Shown: positions 15,995 to 24,938, counted from the stretch's first letter. The stretch: DNA of 36,364 bases from Piscicoccus intestinalis NBRC 104926 (GCF_001515525.1 NZ_BCNQ01000046.1:1-36364); one strand, 5' to 3'. The notes: a model not told the origin generated them from the sequence alone. Program-made: numbers and translations.

Positions 15995-17038
15995 ATGACG
16001 CAGCCGAACCCCAGGCCCGCGGCCCGTGGCCCGCGCAAAACCGTCTCCCGTAAGCCGTCGCTGCGCGTCGAACGCGAGCTGCAGCGGCAGGGCTACCGGC
16101 TCGTCGCCGGCATGGACGAGGTCGGGCGCGGGGCGCTCGCCGGCCCGGTGAGCGTCGGTGTGTGCATCGTCGACGAGTCGTGCCGCTCGGCGCCGGTCGG
16201 GCTGCGCGACTCCAAGCTGTTGGCGGCCCGCCGCCGCGAGGAACTCGTGTCGCCGGTGCGGCGCTGGGCGCTCGCGTACGGAGTCGGGCACGCCTCGCCG
16301 CGGGAGATCGACACCTTCGGGATCATGGCGGCGCTGCGGCTCGCGGGTCGGCGCGCGCTGCTCGCCGCCGGCGTCCGCCCCGACGTCGTCGTGCTCGACG
16401 GCAACCACGATTGGCTCACCGATCCGCGCCTGGAGGGGCTGTTCGGTCTCCTCGATGAGCCCGACGAGCCCGACGACCCGCGTGACTCGGAGCCGGGTGC
16501 CCCGCTTGCTGCGCAGCCGCCGGAAGCGCAGCCGCCGATGGACGCGTGGCCGCGCGCCGAGGTGCGGTGGGGCGTCGGGGAGTTCAGCAAGCTGCCGGCG
16601 CTGGTGCCACCGGTGCGCACCCTCATCAAGGGCGACATGCGCTGTTCGTCGGTGGCCGCCGCCTCCGTGCTCGCCAAGGTCGAGCGCGACGCGCGGATGG
16701 TCTCACTCGCCGACTCCCACCCCGACTACGGCTGGCACATCAACAAGGGGTACGCGGCGCCCGAGCACCGTGCCGCGCTGCTGCGCCTCGGGGCCTGTGA
16801 CCTGCATCGACGCTCGTGGAATCTGCTCGCGGCGCCGACGGCTGCGCAGCCGGGCCCGGTCGGGGAGCAGGTCGTTGCGGAGTCGGGGTCCGGCGATCTC
16901 GACGGCGCTGCGGCGCCGCTGCTGCCGGAGTCGGAGCGCATGAGTGATGATGGGCTCCGATACGCGACGGTGGCCGGCGGCCCGGCCGACCGCGCGACGG
17001 CGGACGGACTCGACGACGTGGAGGTGAGGCGAGCGTGA
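15995..17038 (+). CDS. rnhB: ribonuclease HII with insertion and acidic C-terminal extension
   Basis: Cuts RNA of RNA/DNA hybrids and removes single ribonucleotides from DNA. The active site is visible: GMDEVGRGALAGPV (Asp-Glu pair), LRDSKLL, VLDGNHDWL and HPDYGWHINKGY. Typical RNase HII is 200-260 residues; this one has 347. The excess is an acidic/Pro insertion at about residues 150-190 (DEPDEPDDPRDSEPG ... PPEAQPP) and about 60 C-terminal residues. The tail may only bring the stop to the next gene: the TGA overlaps the DUF2469 GTG. It is 68 bp downstream of lepB in the conserved actinobacterial order. Confidence 0.95.
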   Translation: MTQPNPRPAARGPRKTVSRKPSLRVERELQRQGYRLVAGMDEVGRGALAGPVSVGVCIVDESCRSAPVGLRDSKLLAARRREELVSPVRRWALAYGVGHASPREIDTFGIMAALRLAGRRALLAAGVRPDVVVLDGNHDWLTDPRLEGLFGLLDEPDEPDDPRDSEPGAPLAAQPPEAQPPMDAWPRAEVRWGVGEFSKLPALVPPVRTLIKGDMRCSSVAAASVLAKVERDARMVSLADSHPDYGWHINKGYAAPEHRAALLRLGACDLHRRSWNLLAAPTAAQPGPVGEQVVAESGSGDLDGAAAPLLPESERMSDDGLRYATVAGGPADRATADGLDDVEVRRA

Positions 17039-17358
17039 GCTCGGAGGACCTGGAGAAGTACGAGACCGAGATGGAGCTGCAGCTCTACCGGGAGTACCGC
17101 GACGTCGTCGGTCTGTTCTCGCACGTCGTGGAGACCGAACGCCGCTTCTACCTGTGCAATTCGGTCGACGTCAAGGTGCGCGGCGACGCCGGCGAGGTGT
17201 ACTTCGACGTCTCGATGTCCGACGCCTGGGTGTGGGACGTGTACCGGCCGGCCCGGTTCGTCAAGAACGTGCGCGTCGTGACGTTCAAGGACGTCAACAT
17301 CGAAGAACTCGCGAAGTCCGATCTCGAGTTGCCCGACGACGGGAAGTTCAAGGGCTGA
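17035..17358 (+). CDS. DUF2469 family protein
   Basis: A 107-residue acidic protein (SAEDLEKYETEMELQLYREYRDVVGLFS pattern) found next to rnhB throughout Actinobacteria. Other conserved blocks seen are VVETERRFYLCN, YFDVSMSDAWVWDVYRPARFVK and VRVVTFKDVNIEEL. The function is unestablished. The tight coupling to rnhB (GTGA overlap) suggests a shared task. The start is GTG at 17035. Confidence 0.93.
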   Translation: MSSEDLEKYETEMELQLYREYRDVVGLFSHVVETERRFYLCNSVDVKVRGDAGEVYFDVSMSDAWVWDVYRPARFVKNVRVVTFKDVNIEELAKSDLELPDDGKFKG

Positions 17359-17450
17359 CGCCGGCTCCACAGGGCTGACGCGCGCTGACGCAGGCTGACA
17401 CACGCTGGCGCACGGCTGCTGAGCTGAGCCGGGTCGCTGAGCCGGGTCGG
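17353..17450 (+). repeat. imperfect short tandem repeats after DUF2469
   Basis: The unit GGCTGACGC recurs in diverged copies with a spacing near 10 bp (GCTGACGC, GCTGACGC, GCTGACAC, GCTGGCGC), followed by two copies of GCTGAGCCGGGTCG at about 17421-17449. It begins at the very stop codon of DUF2469. It is non-coding as far as can be seen. Confidence 0.6.
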
Positions 17451-17496
17451 CGCGTTTCTGTCCACAGGCCTCGTTCGCCGCTGCGTTCGTCCACAG
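17365..17496 (+). promoter_or_regulatory. TCCACAG motif cluster upstream of yraN
   Basis: Three plus-strand TCCACAG motifs occur at about 17365, 17461 and 17490. The second reads CTGTCCACAGG, close to the actinobacterial DnaA box TTGTCCACA. More copies precede comM (18025, 18055). Confidence 0.4.
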
Positions 17497-17602
17497 CCCC
17501 GCCGGTTCGTCCCTCCCGATCCGCGTGCTCGCGGTCATGCTCGCGAGTGTCCTCGGCCGCGGCGAGCGTCGCGGCGGCGTCGGGACGGAGACGAGGTCGG
17601 GC

Positions 17603-17962
17603 ATGGGCGGGCGGAACGCAGCGGTGGGCGCCTACGGCGAACGGGTGGCGGCCCGGCACCTGGGGGCCGCGGGTTATGAACTGCTCGACGCGAACTGGCG
17701 CAGCCGGCACGGTGAACTCGATCTCGTCGCGCGCGACGGCAGCTGCCTGGTCGTCGTCGAGGTGAAGACCCGCACGAGCCGCCGGTTCGGCTCACCGATC
17801 GAGGCGATCACCCCCGCGAAGGCCGGCCGGCTGCGGCGCCTGGCGGGTGAGTGGCTGGCGACGCATCCGCCCGTCGGCGCCGACTCCATCCGCATCGACA
17901 TCGTCGGTGTCGACCTGCCCGCCCGCGGTGCCGCGGTCGTCACCCATCTGCGCGGCGTGTGA
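17603..17962 (+). CDS. YraN / UPF0102 family putative endonuclease
   Basis: A 119-residue protein with a restriction-endonuclease-like fold. The motif set is clear: GAYGERVAARHLGAAGYELLDANWR, GELDLVARDG and VVVEVKTRTS, corresponding to the E...D...ExK catalytic layout. The role of YraN is not settled. Its constant position beside comM and dprA suggests a link to recombination or DNA uptake. I choose the ATG at 17603 because GAGG lies 6 nt before it and the family usually starts a few residues before GxxGE; the upstream GTG (17525) has no ribosome binding site. Confidence 0.9.
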   Translation: MGGRNAAVGAYGERVAARHLGAAGYELLDANWRSRHGELDLVARDGSCLVVVEVKTRTSRRFGSPIEAITPAKAGRLRRLAGEWLATHPPVGADSIRIDIVGVDLPARGAAVVTHLRGV

Positions 17963-18024
17963 CCCGACGCGTGGCGGTTCGCTCCACCGCGGGACGGCGT
18001 GTCGGACGCCGAGCAGCCGATCCA

Positions 18025-18061
18025 TCCACAGTCGAAATCGGCCGGTGTCGGTCGTCCACAG
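18025..18061 (+). promoter_or_regulatory. two TCCACAG motifs upstream of comM
   Basis: TCCACAG at 18025-18031 and at 18055-18061, 30 bp apart, about 40-80 bp before the proposed comM -10 box. They match the copies upstream of yraN and could bind DnaA or a common regulator. Confidence 0.35.
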
Positions 18062-18101
18062 CCCCGGTTGACGGCCTCGGCGCGGATCTGCCGCGTCGAC
18101 C

Positions 18102-18107
18102 TAGCGT
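18102..18107 (+). promoter_or_regulatory. -10 box (TAGCGT) of the comM operon
   Basis: TAGCGT, identical to the lepB -10 box, is followed by 7 nt and a GTG at 18115. The first transcribed base should be at or beside that GTG. No clear -35. Confidence 0.45.
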
Positions 18108-18114
18108 CGTCGGC

Positions 18115-18249
18115 GTGAACCAGAACCTGTGCTCTTCGATCCCCACCGAGCCGTCTGCGCCCCCACCTGCCCCGCCTGCCCCGTCGGCACGGTCGGTGCG
18201 GTCGGCGCGGCCGGTGGTCCGCGTGCCGCGGCGGGAGGCGTCGCGATGA
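18115..18249 (+). CDS. possible leaderless upstream ORF of comM (44 residues)
   Basis: Starts at the GTG placed 7 nt after the TAGCGT box and ends with a TGA that overlaps the comM ATG (ATGA at 18246-18249). The peptide begins VNQNLCSSIPTEPS and continues Pro/Ala/Arg-rich. Composition alone would not support a gene. The promoter spacing and the ATGA overlap, both shared with lepB, are the reasons for listing it. Its role would be to bring ribosomes to comM rather than to make a useful peptide. Confidence 0.35.
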   Translation: MNQNLCSSIPTEPSAPPPAPPAPSARSVRSARPVVRVPRREASR

Positions 18250-19784
18250 CGCTGGGCCGCACCCGCTGCGTGGCCCTCGACGGACTCGACGCGGCGGTCG
18301 TCGACGTCGAGGCCGACATCGTCTCCGGACTGCCGGCGTTCGCGATCGGGGGCCTGCCCGACGCCGCATGCCGGCAGAGCAGCGATCGCGTCAAAGCGGC
18401 GGCCGCGAATCTCGGCACGTCGCTGGCCCAACGGCGCATCACCGTCAACCTCTCACCCGCCTGGCTCCCCAAGGCCGGCACGGTCTACGACCTGGGCATC
18501 GCGCTGGCGGTGCTCGCCGCCGACGACCAGGTGCCCCAGGCGCCCATCGAGGACGTCGTGCACATCGGCGAACTCGGGCTCGACGGCACGATCCGCCCGG
18601 TGCGCGGGGTGCTGCCGCTGGTGCTCGGCGCGGTGCGCAACGGCCACCGCGTGGTCGTGGTCCCCGAGGCCAACGCCGCGGAGGCAGCCCTGGTCTCCGG
18701 TGTGCAGGTCGTGCCCGCGCGTTCCCTCGCCGAGGTCATCGGGCGCTACCGGCGGATCGCCAAGAAGGAGCCTCTCGAGGAGGAGCCGGTGCGACCGGCC
18801 GGGGTGCCGGCGCCGGAACGCTCCCGCGACCTGGCCGACATCGCGGGGCAGCCCGAGGCCCGCGGCGCACTCGAGGTGGCCGCGGCCGGAGGCCATCACC
18901 TGTTTCTCGTCGGCCCGCCCGGCGCGGGTAAGACGATGCTCGCCGAGTGTCTGCCCGGAGTGCTGCCGCCGCTCGACGACGCCCAGGCGCTGCAGGTGAC
19001 GGCGATCCACTCGATCCTCGGGGCGCTGCACGACGGGGCGCTCGTGCGCCGCCCGCCGTTCGTCGCGCCGCACCACGACGCCTCCCCGGTGGCGATCATC
19101 GGCGGCGGTTCGGGGGCGGTGCGGCCCGGGCTCATCAGCAAGGCCCACCGTGGCGTGCTCCTACTTGATGAGGCTCCGGAGTTCCGGCGGGGTGTGTTGC
19201 AGGCGCTGCGGCAACCGCTGGAGTCCGGAGAGGTGACGGTCGCCCGCGCCCGCCAATCGGTGCGCTACCCAGCCAGATTCATGCTCGTGCTGGCGGCCAA
19301 CCCGTGCCCGTGCGGGCGGGCGGTCGGCAAGGCGATCGCATGCCGGTGCCGCCCGCGGGAGAAGCGGGACTACCTGGCCCGGCTCGGTGGTCCGCTGCTC
19401 GACCGAGTCGACCTGCGGGTCTGCGTCGACGCGGTGCGGCTCGGTGACCTGTCGGCGCCGCCGGGGGAGTCCACGGCCGTCGTCGCCGATCGGGTGGCCC
19501 AAGCTCGGAGGTTGCAGGCGCAGCGCTGGGCCGGGCAGCGGTGGTCGCTCAACGGAGAGGCGCCCGGGCCGCAGCTGCGGTCGAAGCGCTGGGCCCCGCC
19601 GCGGGCGGCGACCGCCGACCTCGACTACGAACTGGAGACCGGAGCACTCACGCTGCGCGGCTACGACCGCGTCCTGCGGGTCGCCTGGACCGTCGCCGAC
19701 CTGCGCGGCGCCGACGGACCGCCCACCCGCGACGACATCGGCCAGGCCATCCTCCTGCGCGGACAGGACGTGACGGCGGCATGA
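18246..19784 (+). CDS. comM: ComM/YifB family Mg-chelatase-like AAA+ ATPase
   Basis: 512 residues. In naturally competent bacteria ComM is a helicase that promotes branch migration of incoming DNA. The N-terminal ChlI-like domain covers residues 1-170 (VSGLPAFAIGGLPDAACRQSSDRVKAA). Walker A is GPPGAGKT (223-230) and Walker B VLLLDEAPEF (304-313). A Cys cluster (NPCPCG ... CRCRP) around residues 345-365 is typical and may bind zinc. The ATG at 18246 has GGGAGG 7 nt before it; the longer ORF from 18129 adds Ala/Cys-rich sequence without support. The stop overlaps the dprA start (ATGA), so the two are translationally coupled. Confidence 0.94.
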   Translation: MTLGRTRCVALDGLDAAVVDVEADIVSGLPAFAIGGLPDAACRQSSDRVKAAAANLGTSLAQRRITVNLSPAWLPKAGTVYDLGIALAVLAADDQVPQAPIEDVVHIGELGLDGTIRPVRGVLPLVLGAVRNGHRVVVVPEANAAEAALVSGVQVVPARSLAEVIGRYRRIAKKEPLEEEPVRPAGVPAPERSRDLADIAGQPEARGALEVAAAGGHHLFLVGPPGAGKTMLAECLPGVLPPLDDAQALQVTAIHSILGALHDGALVRRPPFVAPHHDASPVAIIGGGSGAVRPGLISKAHRGVLLLDEAPEFRRGVLQALRQPLESGEVTVARARQSVRYPARFMLVLAANPCPCGRAVGKAIACRCRPREKRDYLARLGGPLLDRVDLRVCVDAVRLGDLSAPPGESTAVVADRVAQARRLQAQRWAGQRWSLNGEAPGPQLRSKRWAPPRAATADLDYELETGALTLRGYDRVLRVAWTVADLRGADGPPTRDDIGQAILLRGQDVTAA

Positions 19785-20911
19785 GCGACATCGGCAACGG
19801 CGGCTTGGGCAGCACCGCCTCCGACGACGACCGGTCCGCCCGGGTGCTGGCGCGGGCGTCCTGGAGCCGGCTCGCGGAGCCGGGGGACGAGATCGCCGCC
19901 GCCCTGGTGCGCGAACTCGGCCACGAACGGGCGCTCGACGCGTTGCGCACTCGCCGGGAGTCGGCGCTGGAGCGGTTCCGGCCGCGACTGGAATCCCTGT
20001 GTGTGCAGCGCGATCTCGACAACGCAGCCCGGGTCGGAGCGCGCGTCGTCATCCCCGGCGACGACGACTGGCCGCCGGGGCTGGACGACCTGCCGAGCCC
20101 GCCGCACTGCCTGTGGGCGCGGGGCTCCGGCGACCTGCGGGCCCTGTGCGACCACAGCCTCGCGGTCGTCGGCGCCCGCGCCGCCACCGGTTACGGGGAG
20201 CGGCTCGCGGCGAGCCTGGCGGCGGGGGTCGCCTCCCGAGGGGTCACGGTCGTCAGCGGCGCGGCCTACGGCATCGACGCGGCGGCCCATCGCGGCGCCC
20301 TCGCGGTCGACGGACCGACGATCGCCGTGCTCGCCTGCGGGGTCGAACGCGCCTACCCCAGCGGGCACCGCGACCTGCTCGACGCGATCGCGGCGAACGG
20401 ACTCGTCGTCAGCGAACTGCCGCCGGGCTCGGCGCCCATGCGCCAGCGGTTCCTGCAGCGCAACCGGCTCATCGCGACGATGACCGGCGCGACGCTGGTC
20501 GTCGAGGCGGGCCTGCGGTCGGGGTCCCGCAACACGGCGGGTACCGCTGGCAAGCACCTGCGGGTCGTCATGGCGACCCCCGGACCGGTGACGTCGCCGG
20601 CGTCGGCGGGGTGCCACGAGATGATCCGCGAGCAGCTGGCGGTGCTCGTCACCGATCTGGACGAGGTCATGGAGCTCATCGGTCGCGTCGGTGCGGACGC
20701 CGCCCCCGGGCGACCGCGACCCCGGCGTCCCGGCGACGACCTGGAGCCGGACGACCGGCGGGTGCACGACGGGCTCGGGCTGCGGGCTCGCTCGGTCGAG
20801 GAGGTCGCGTCGATCGCCGGTGTCTCCCTCGGTCAGGTGCAGGCCTGTCTGGGACGGCTCTCGCTGCGGGGCTACGTGCGGCGCGTCGAGGGCGGCTGGG
20901 TGCGGTCGTGA
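19781..20911 (+). CDS. dprA: DNA-processing protein DprA
   Basis: 376 residues. DprA binds incoming single-stranded DNA and loads RecA during transformation. The Rossmann-like core is clear: LAVVGARAATGYGERLAASLA, VTVVSGAAYGIDAAAHRGAL, FLQRNRLIATMTGATLVVEAG and SGSRNTAG. An N-terminal helical (SAM-like) part covers residues 1-95 and a winged-helix DprA C-domain is at about 325-376 (SVEEVASIAGVSLGQVQACLGRLSLRGYVRR). The ATG overlaps the comM stop. The pair comM-dprA is widely conserved in Actinobacteria even where competence has not been shown, so natural transformation here is only a possibility. Confidence 0.94.
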   Translation: MSDIGNGGLGSTASDDDRSARVLARASWSRLAEPGDEIAAALVRELGHERALDALRTRRESALERFRPRLESLCVQRDLDNAARVGARVVIPGDDDWPPGLDDLPSPPHCLWARGSGDLRALCDHSLAVVGARAATGYGERLAASLAAGVASRGVTVVSGAAYGIDAAAHRGALAVDGPTIAVLACGVERAYPSGHRDLLDAIAANGLVVSELPPGSAPMRQRFLQRNRLIATMTGATLVVEAGLRSGSRNTAGTAGKHLRVVMATPGPVTSPASAGCHEMIREQLAVLVTDLDEVMELIGRVGADAAPGRPRPRRPGDDLEPDDRRVHDGLGLRARSVEEVASIAGVSLGQVQACLGRLSLRGYVRRVEGGWVRS

Positions 20912-21025
20912 CCCTGCGGTCCCGTGTGCATCGTCGTGTTCGGGCGTCTGACCTGCACGTTTCGCGCGTGCTGTTGTCGACAGGACGTGGCGCGGAGCTT
21001 GCCGCGGGCCCGTTGCGGTGTCAGC

Positions 21026-22048
21026 GTGGACAACGTGCCGGTCGATCAACTCCTCCTCGACTTCGAGCGCCACCTGCGGCTGGAGCGCGGCAGGTCGGTG
21101 CACACCGTGCGCGCCTACCTCGGCGACGTGCGCAGCGTGCTGACCTTCGCCGCCGAGCGTGGGCACCGACCCGAGCAGGTCGACCTCGCGGACCTACGGG
21201 CCTGGCTGGGGCGCGCCGCGGACGCGGGAGCGGCCCGGGCGAGCCTCGCCCGACGCTCGGCGGCCGTCGGCACCTTCTTCCGCTGGGCGCAGGACACCGG
21301 CCGTCGAGACGACGACCCGTCGGCGCGACTGTCCCGACCGCGACGCCACCGCACGCTGCCGACCGTGCTGCGCGCCGACGACGCCGCCCGCATGCTCGAA
21401 CGCCTCGACGCTGCGCGCGAACTCGACGCCGCGGACGAACGCAGCGCCGCGCGCGAACGCAGCGCTGCGAACGCGTCGGCCCCCGCAGGGCACGCCGCTC
21501 CGGACCGTCACCCTGACCCAGAGCCTGACCCTGTCGCGGAGGCGGTGCGCCTGCGCGACCTCGCGGTGCTGGAACTGCTCTACGGCTGCGGGCTGCGCGT
21601 CGGCGAGCTCGTCGGCCTCGACGTCGACGACCTCGACGAGGCCCGGCGCGTCGTGCGCGTCGTCGGCAAGGGCGACAAAGAACGGGCCGTGCCGTACGGG
21701 GTGCCTGCCCAGCGCGCCCTCGACGCCTGGTTGCGCCGGGGCCGCCCGGCGCTCGTTGCCGCCGGCGCCGGCCCGGCGCTTTTCGTCGGCGTGCGGGGCC
21801 GGCGGCTCGGGCAGCGGCAGGCGCGCGACTTGGTGCATCGCCGGGTCGGGGGCGTCGAGGGACTCCCCGACATCGGGCCGCACGCGCTTCGGCACAGCGC
21901 GGCCACACATCTGCTCGATGGCGGCGCCGACCTGCGTTCGGTGCAAGAGCTGCTCGGCCACGCGAGCCTGGCCACGACGCAGATCTACACCCACGTGTCC
22001 ACCGAGCGCCTGCGCCGCTCCTACGAGCAGGCCCACCCCCGTGCGTGA
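21026..22048 (+). CDS. xerC: tyrosine recombinase XerC
   Basis: Chromosome dimer resolution recombinase, 340 residues from the GTG at 21026. The N-terminal SAM-like core-binding domain reads [27 protein letters not shown]. The catalytic residues are R191 (GCGLRVGEL), K215 (GKGDKER), H286 and R289 ([12 protein letters not shown]), H312 ([10 protein letters not shown]) and nucleophile Y321. An insertion of about 45 residues (130-173), starting with [20 protein letters not shown] and ending in DPEPDP, lies between the two domains. The start is uncertain: GTGs at 20924, 20987 and 21026 are in frame and none has a strong ribosome binding site; I prefer 21026 because the fold begins right after it. 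The last bases overlap the next gene. Confidence 0.92.
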   Translation: MDNVPVDQLLLDFERHLRLERGRSVHTVRAYLGDVRSVLTFAAERGHRPEQVDLADLRAWLGRAADAGAARASLARRSAAVGTFFRWAQDTGRRDDDPSARLSRPRRHRTLPTVLRADDAARMLERLDAARELDAADERSAARERSAANASAPAGHAAPDRHPDPEPDPVAEAVRLRDLAVLELLYGCGLRVGELVGLDVDDLDEARRVVRVVGKGDKERAVPYGVPAQRALDAWLRRGRPALVAAGAGPALFVGVRGRRLGQRQARDLVHRRVGGVEGLPDIGPHALRHSAATHLLDGGADLRSVQELLGHASLATTQIYTHVSTERLRRSYEQAHPRA

Positions 22049-23015
22049 CCCGCGTCGGGCCCGCCCGATGACGTCGAACCGGACCCGTCCGATGACGCCG
22101 GACCGGACCCGCCAGATGACGCCGGCCCGTCGACGCATGCTCGCCCGACGCCGCCGGACTGTCAGTGTGCTCGGCGCACTCCTCGCCACCGCCCTCCTGG
22201 TCACCCTCGTCGTGCGGTTGTCCGGTCCAGACGGCCCCCAGACCGAGACCACCGCCTCGGCCTCGGCGCTCGCGGACTCCCCGACCCCCGCCGCCGCGGG
22301 CGCGAGTTCGTCGGCCACCTCCCCGGCCCCGACCCCGGCGGCCTCGACCCCGGGCACTGCTGCGTCCGGCGCACCGAGCACACCCGGCACCTCTAGCGCC
22401 TCGAACTCCGCCAGCGCCCAGAGCACCGAGGCCATCGCGCGCGGCACGGGCAAACTGACCACCACGATCCCCGCCTCCGGCAGTGGTGAGACGACGGTGC
22501 TCGCGCTGCCCGGCTCCGACTCGACGCGCACCGGCCGCACGATCCGGTACACCGTCGAGGTCGAGAAGGGACTCGGGGTGCCTCAGGATCATGTCGCGCA
22601 CACCGTGCGTGCCGTGCTCACCGACGCTCGCGGCTGGGAGGAGCGCGACGGCGTGCACTTCGTCAACGTCACCCCGGCCGAGCGGGCCAAGGGCGAGTCG
22701 GCGCAGGTGCGGATCGTGCTGGGCAGCCCCGCCTACGTCGATCGGCGCTGCCTGCCACTGCGCACGGGTGGCACCCTGTCGTGCCATGCCGACGGCAAGG
22801 TGCTGCTCAACGTGCGTCGCTGGGCACAAGGTGCCGACACCTACGGCGACGACATCACGAACTACCGCATCTACCTCATCAATCACGAGGTGGGGCACGC
22901 GCTGGGGCACGGCCATCGCAGCTGTCCCGGAGCCGGGAAGCGGGCGCTCGTCATGATCCAGCAGACCAAGAGCCTCGGCGGCTGCACCGCCTGGCCCTGG
23001 CCGACCTCACCCTGA
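22041..23015 (+). CDS. DUF3152 secreted/anchored zincin-like protein
   Basis: About 324 residues if started at the GTG at 22041, which overlaps the xerC stop and has GAGCAGG about 8 nt upstream. ATGs at 22068 and further on are alternatives, and the early region repeats an RPMTP-like unit three times. A single membrane segment at about residues 40-62 ([18 protein letters not shown]) is followed by a Ser/Pro/Thr/Ala-rich linker of about 70 residues, then the DUF3152 domain. The zinc-protease motif [12 protein letters not shown] is intact, with the usual [15 protein letters not shown] end. It is probably a cell-envelope metalloprotease; the substrate is unknown. Confidence 0.85.
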   Translation: MRDPRRARPMTSNRTRPMTPDRTRQMTPARRRMLARRRRTVSVLGALLATALLVTLVVRLSGPDGPQTETTASASALADSPTPAAAGASSSATSPAPTPAASTPGTAASGAPSTPGTSSASNSASAQSTEAIARGTGKLTTTIPASGSGETTVLALPGSDSTRTGRTIRYTVEVEKGLGVPQDHVAHTVRAVLTDARGWEERDGVHFVNVTPAERAKGESAQVRIVLGSPAYVDRRCLPLRTGGTLSCHADGKVLLNVRRWAQGADTYGDDITNYRIYLINHEVGHALGHGHRSCPGAGKRALVMIQQTKSLGGCTAWPWPTSP

Positions 23016-23021
23016 TCGCCC

Positions 23022-23056
23022 TGATCGGCTGGCTCTGCCGACCGACGACCCGATCA
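23022..23056. terminator. weak inverted repeat between convergent genes
   Basis: TGATCGG (23022-23028) and CCGATCA (23050-23056) can pair, with an inner CGGC/GCCG. It lies between the DUF3152 gene (plus) and the M23 gene (minus), where a bidirectional terminator would be expected. Confidence 0.35.
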
Positions 23057-23074
23057 CAGCCCACCGCTGCCGGC

Positions 23075-23641
23075 TCACCCCTGAGGCAGCAACACGGGGC
23101 TGAGCTGGGGCAGCAGGCTCAAGGGATCGAGATACTCCCCGCCCCGCCGGGCGCCCCAGTGCAGACACGACCCGGGCGGGCAGTGCCCCGGCGCGAGCCG
23201 ACCGACGGCCGCGCCCCGGCCCACCGGCTGGCCGACCTTGACGGTCGCGATGACCGGCTCGTACGTCGTGCGCACGCCGTTGGCGTGCATAATCGACAGC
23301 GTCGGCTTCTTGCCGACGCGGCCCGCGAAGACCACGACGCCATTCGCGGGCGCGACGACCTTGGCGCCGGGTCGGGCCCGCAGGTCGACGCCCCGGTGAC
23401 CCCGGCCCCAGCGTTCGGCGGGCGGATCGAACGGGCGCCCGACCACCGGGTTCTTGGCCAGCGGCGGCTGCCAGCCCGGCCGCGGCACCGCCCGGACCAC
23501 ATCGCGTGCGACGACCGCCGCCCGCACCGCCGTCGCGACGGAGCCGGTGGCGCCCGCCGTCGCCGCGCCGACAGGCACCACCCCCGCCAGCGCGAGCACG
23601 ACGGGGATGACCGGAACGATGACCATGTGCATGCCCGCCAC
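23075..23641 (-). CDS. M23/LytM-family peptidase-like protein with altered active site
   Basis: 188 residues with an N-terminal signal peptide (hydrophobic run VIVPVIPVVLALAGVVPVGA). The M23 fold at about residues 70-185 shows GHRGVDLRARPGAKVVAPANGVVVFAGRV, which has the zinc-binding HxxxD, and LSIMHANGVRTTYEP. The usual HxH motif (SHLHFE type) reads SCLHWGAR, so the first His, normally catalytic, is Cys. That form may be non-hydrolytic or use a different mechanism. The position upstream of rpsB and downstream of the xerC region is conserved for such small M23 proteins in Actinobacteria. The start is GTG at 23641; an ATG at 23632 is possible. Confidence 0.85.
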   Translation of the reverse strand: MAGMHMVIVPVIPVVLALAGVVPVGAATAGATGSVATAVRAAVVARDVVRAVPRPGWQPPLAKNPVVGRPFDPPAERWGRGHRGVDLRARPGAKVVAPANGVVVFAGRVGKKPTLSIMHANGVRTTYEPVIATVKVGQPVGRGAAVGRLAPGHCPPGSCLHWGARRGGEYLDPLSLLPQLSPVLLPQG

Positions 23642-23737
23642 CGTGCATCACCCGAGCCCGGCCGCGCCGGCGCCGGACCGACTACCTGTGGATGGCCGAC
23701 ACCGCGCGACCGGCCCTGTGGACAGATCGGGGAGAGG

Positions 23738-24925
23738 TCAGCCGGCGAGCCCGGCGAGCCCCGCGAGCCGCGCCGCCGCCTCCTGCACCACCGGCATCCG
23801 CTTGCAGAACGCGAACCGCACGAGTCCTGCGGCAGCCTCCTTGTCGTCGCAGAAGACGCTGACGGGAACGCCGACCACCCCGACCCGTCGCGGCAGCTCC
23901 AGGCAGAACTCCACGGCGTCGGAGCCGCCGACCCCGCTCGCGTCGGCGATGACGAAGTACGTGCCGTCCGCTCGCGCGACCGGCAGGCCCGCCTCCTGCA
24001 GCCCCGCGACGAGCACGTCGCGCTTGGCCGCCAGGCCCGCCGCGTAGTCGCTGAACACCGAGTCCGGCAGGGCCAGACCGGCGGCCACCGCCGGCTGGAA
24101 CGGGGCCGAGCCCGCGAACGTGAGGAACTGCTTGACGGTGCGCACCGCCGCGACGAGCTCGGCCGGACCGTGCACCCAGCCGACCTTCCAGCCGGTCGTC
24201 GCGAACGTCTTGCCTCCCGAACTGATGGTCAAGGTCCGGGACGCCATCCCCGGCAGCGTCGCGATCGGGGTGTGCTGCGCCGGCGCGTACACGAGGTGCT
24301 CGTACACCTCGTCGGCCACGACGATCGCGTCGTGCTCGACCGCCAACCGCGCGATCACCTCCAACTCGGCGGCCGTGAACACCTTGCCCGTCGGGTTGTG
24401 CGGGGTGTTCAGCAGCACGAGGCGGGTCCGGTCCGAGAACGCCGCCCGCAGCGACGCCTCGTCGAGCGAGAAGTCCGGAAAGCGCAGCACGCTGGTGCGC
24501 CGCGTCGCCCCCGCGAGTGCCACGACCGCTGCGTAGGAGTCGTAGTACGGCTCGAACATGACGACCTCGTCGCCGGCCTCGCACAGCGCGAGCACGCTGG
24601 CCGCGATGGCCTCGGTCGCACCCATCGTCACGAGCACCTCGGTGTCGGCGTCGACCGTCAGCCCGTACCGCAGCTGCTGATGCCGCGCGATCGCGTGCCG
24701 CAGGTCGACGACGCCTGGCAGCGGCGGGTACTGGTTGTCACCGGCGCGGATCGCGGCGACTGCGACGTCGAGCACCGAGTGCGGGCCGTCCTCGTCGGGA
24801 AAGCCCTGCCCGAGGTTGATCGCCCCTGTTTGGTTGGCCAGCGCCGACATCTGCGTGAAGATCGTCGTGCCGAAACCGCGCATCCGGCTCACGAGGGCGG
24901 AATCGGGGGCGGGCGGGGTGGCCAT
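23738..24925 (-). CDS. PLP-dependent aminotransferase, DapC/kynurenine aminotransferase-like
   Basis: 395 residues, fold-type I, class I/II aminotransferase. Visible are [15 protein letters not shown], the PLP-contact [20 protein letters not shown] and the Schiff-base Lys K239 ([15 protein letters not shown]). The sequence pattern is close to mycobacterial DapC (Rv0858c), N-succinyldiaminopimelate aminotransferase of lysine/peptidoglycan synthesis, but kynurenine-type enzymes share these motifs, so substrate is open. The ATG at 24925 sits 7 nt after TAGGCT, so the mRNA is probably leaderless. The much longer ORF from 25276 lies antisense to the rpsB leader. Confidence 0.87.
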   Translation of the reverse strand: MATPPAPDSALVSRMRGFGTTIFTQMSALANQTGAINLGQGFPDEDGPHSVLDVAVAAIRAGDNQYPPLPGVVDLRHAIARHQQLRYGLTVDADTEVLVTMGATEAIAASVLALCEAGDEVVMFEPYYDSYAAVVALAGATRRTSVLRFPDFSLDEASLRAAFSDRTRLVLLNTPHNPTGKVFTAAELEVIARLAVEHDAIVVADEVYEHLVYAPAQHTPIATLPGMASRTLTISSGGKTFATTGWKVGWVHGPAELVAAVRTVKQFLTFAGSAPFQPAVAAGLALPDSVFSDYAAGLAAKRDVLVAGLQEAGLPVARADGTYFVIADASGVGGSDAVEFCLELPRRVGVVGVPVSVFCDDKEAAAGLVRFAFCKRMPVVQEAAARLAGLAGLAG

Positions 24926-24932
24926 GGCGGTC

Positions 24933-24938
24933 AGCCTA
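24933..24938 (-). promoter_or_regulatory. -10 box (TAGGCT) of the aminotransferase gene
   Basis: On the minus strand TAGGCT is followed by 7 nt (GACCGCC) and the ATG. No ribosome binding site is present, consistent with a leaderless mRNA. Confidence 0.5.

Noticed and set aside
17350-17450. CRISPR-like array
   Set aside because: Units of about 10 bp without unique spacers and with progressive decay; not a CRISPR.
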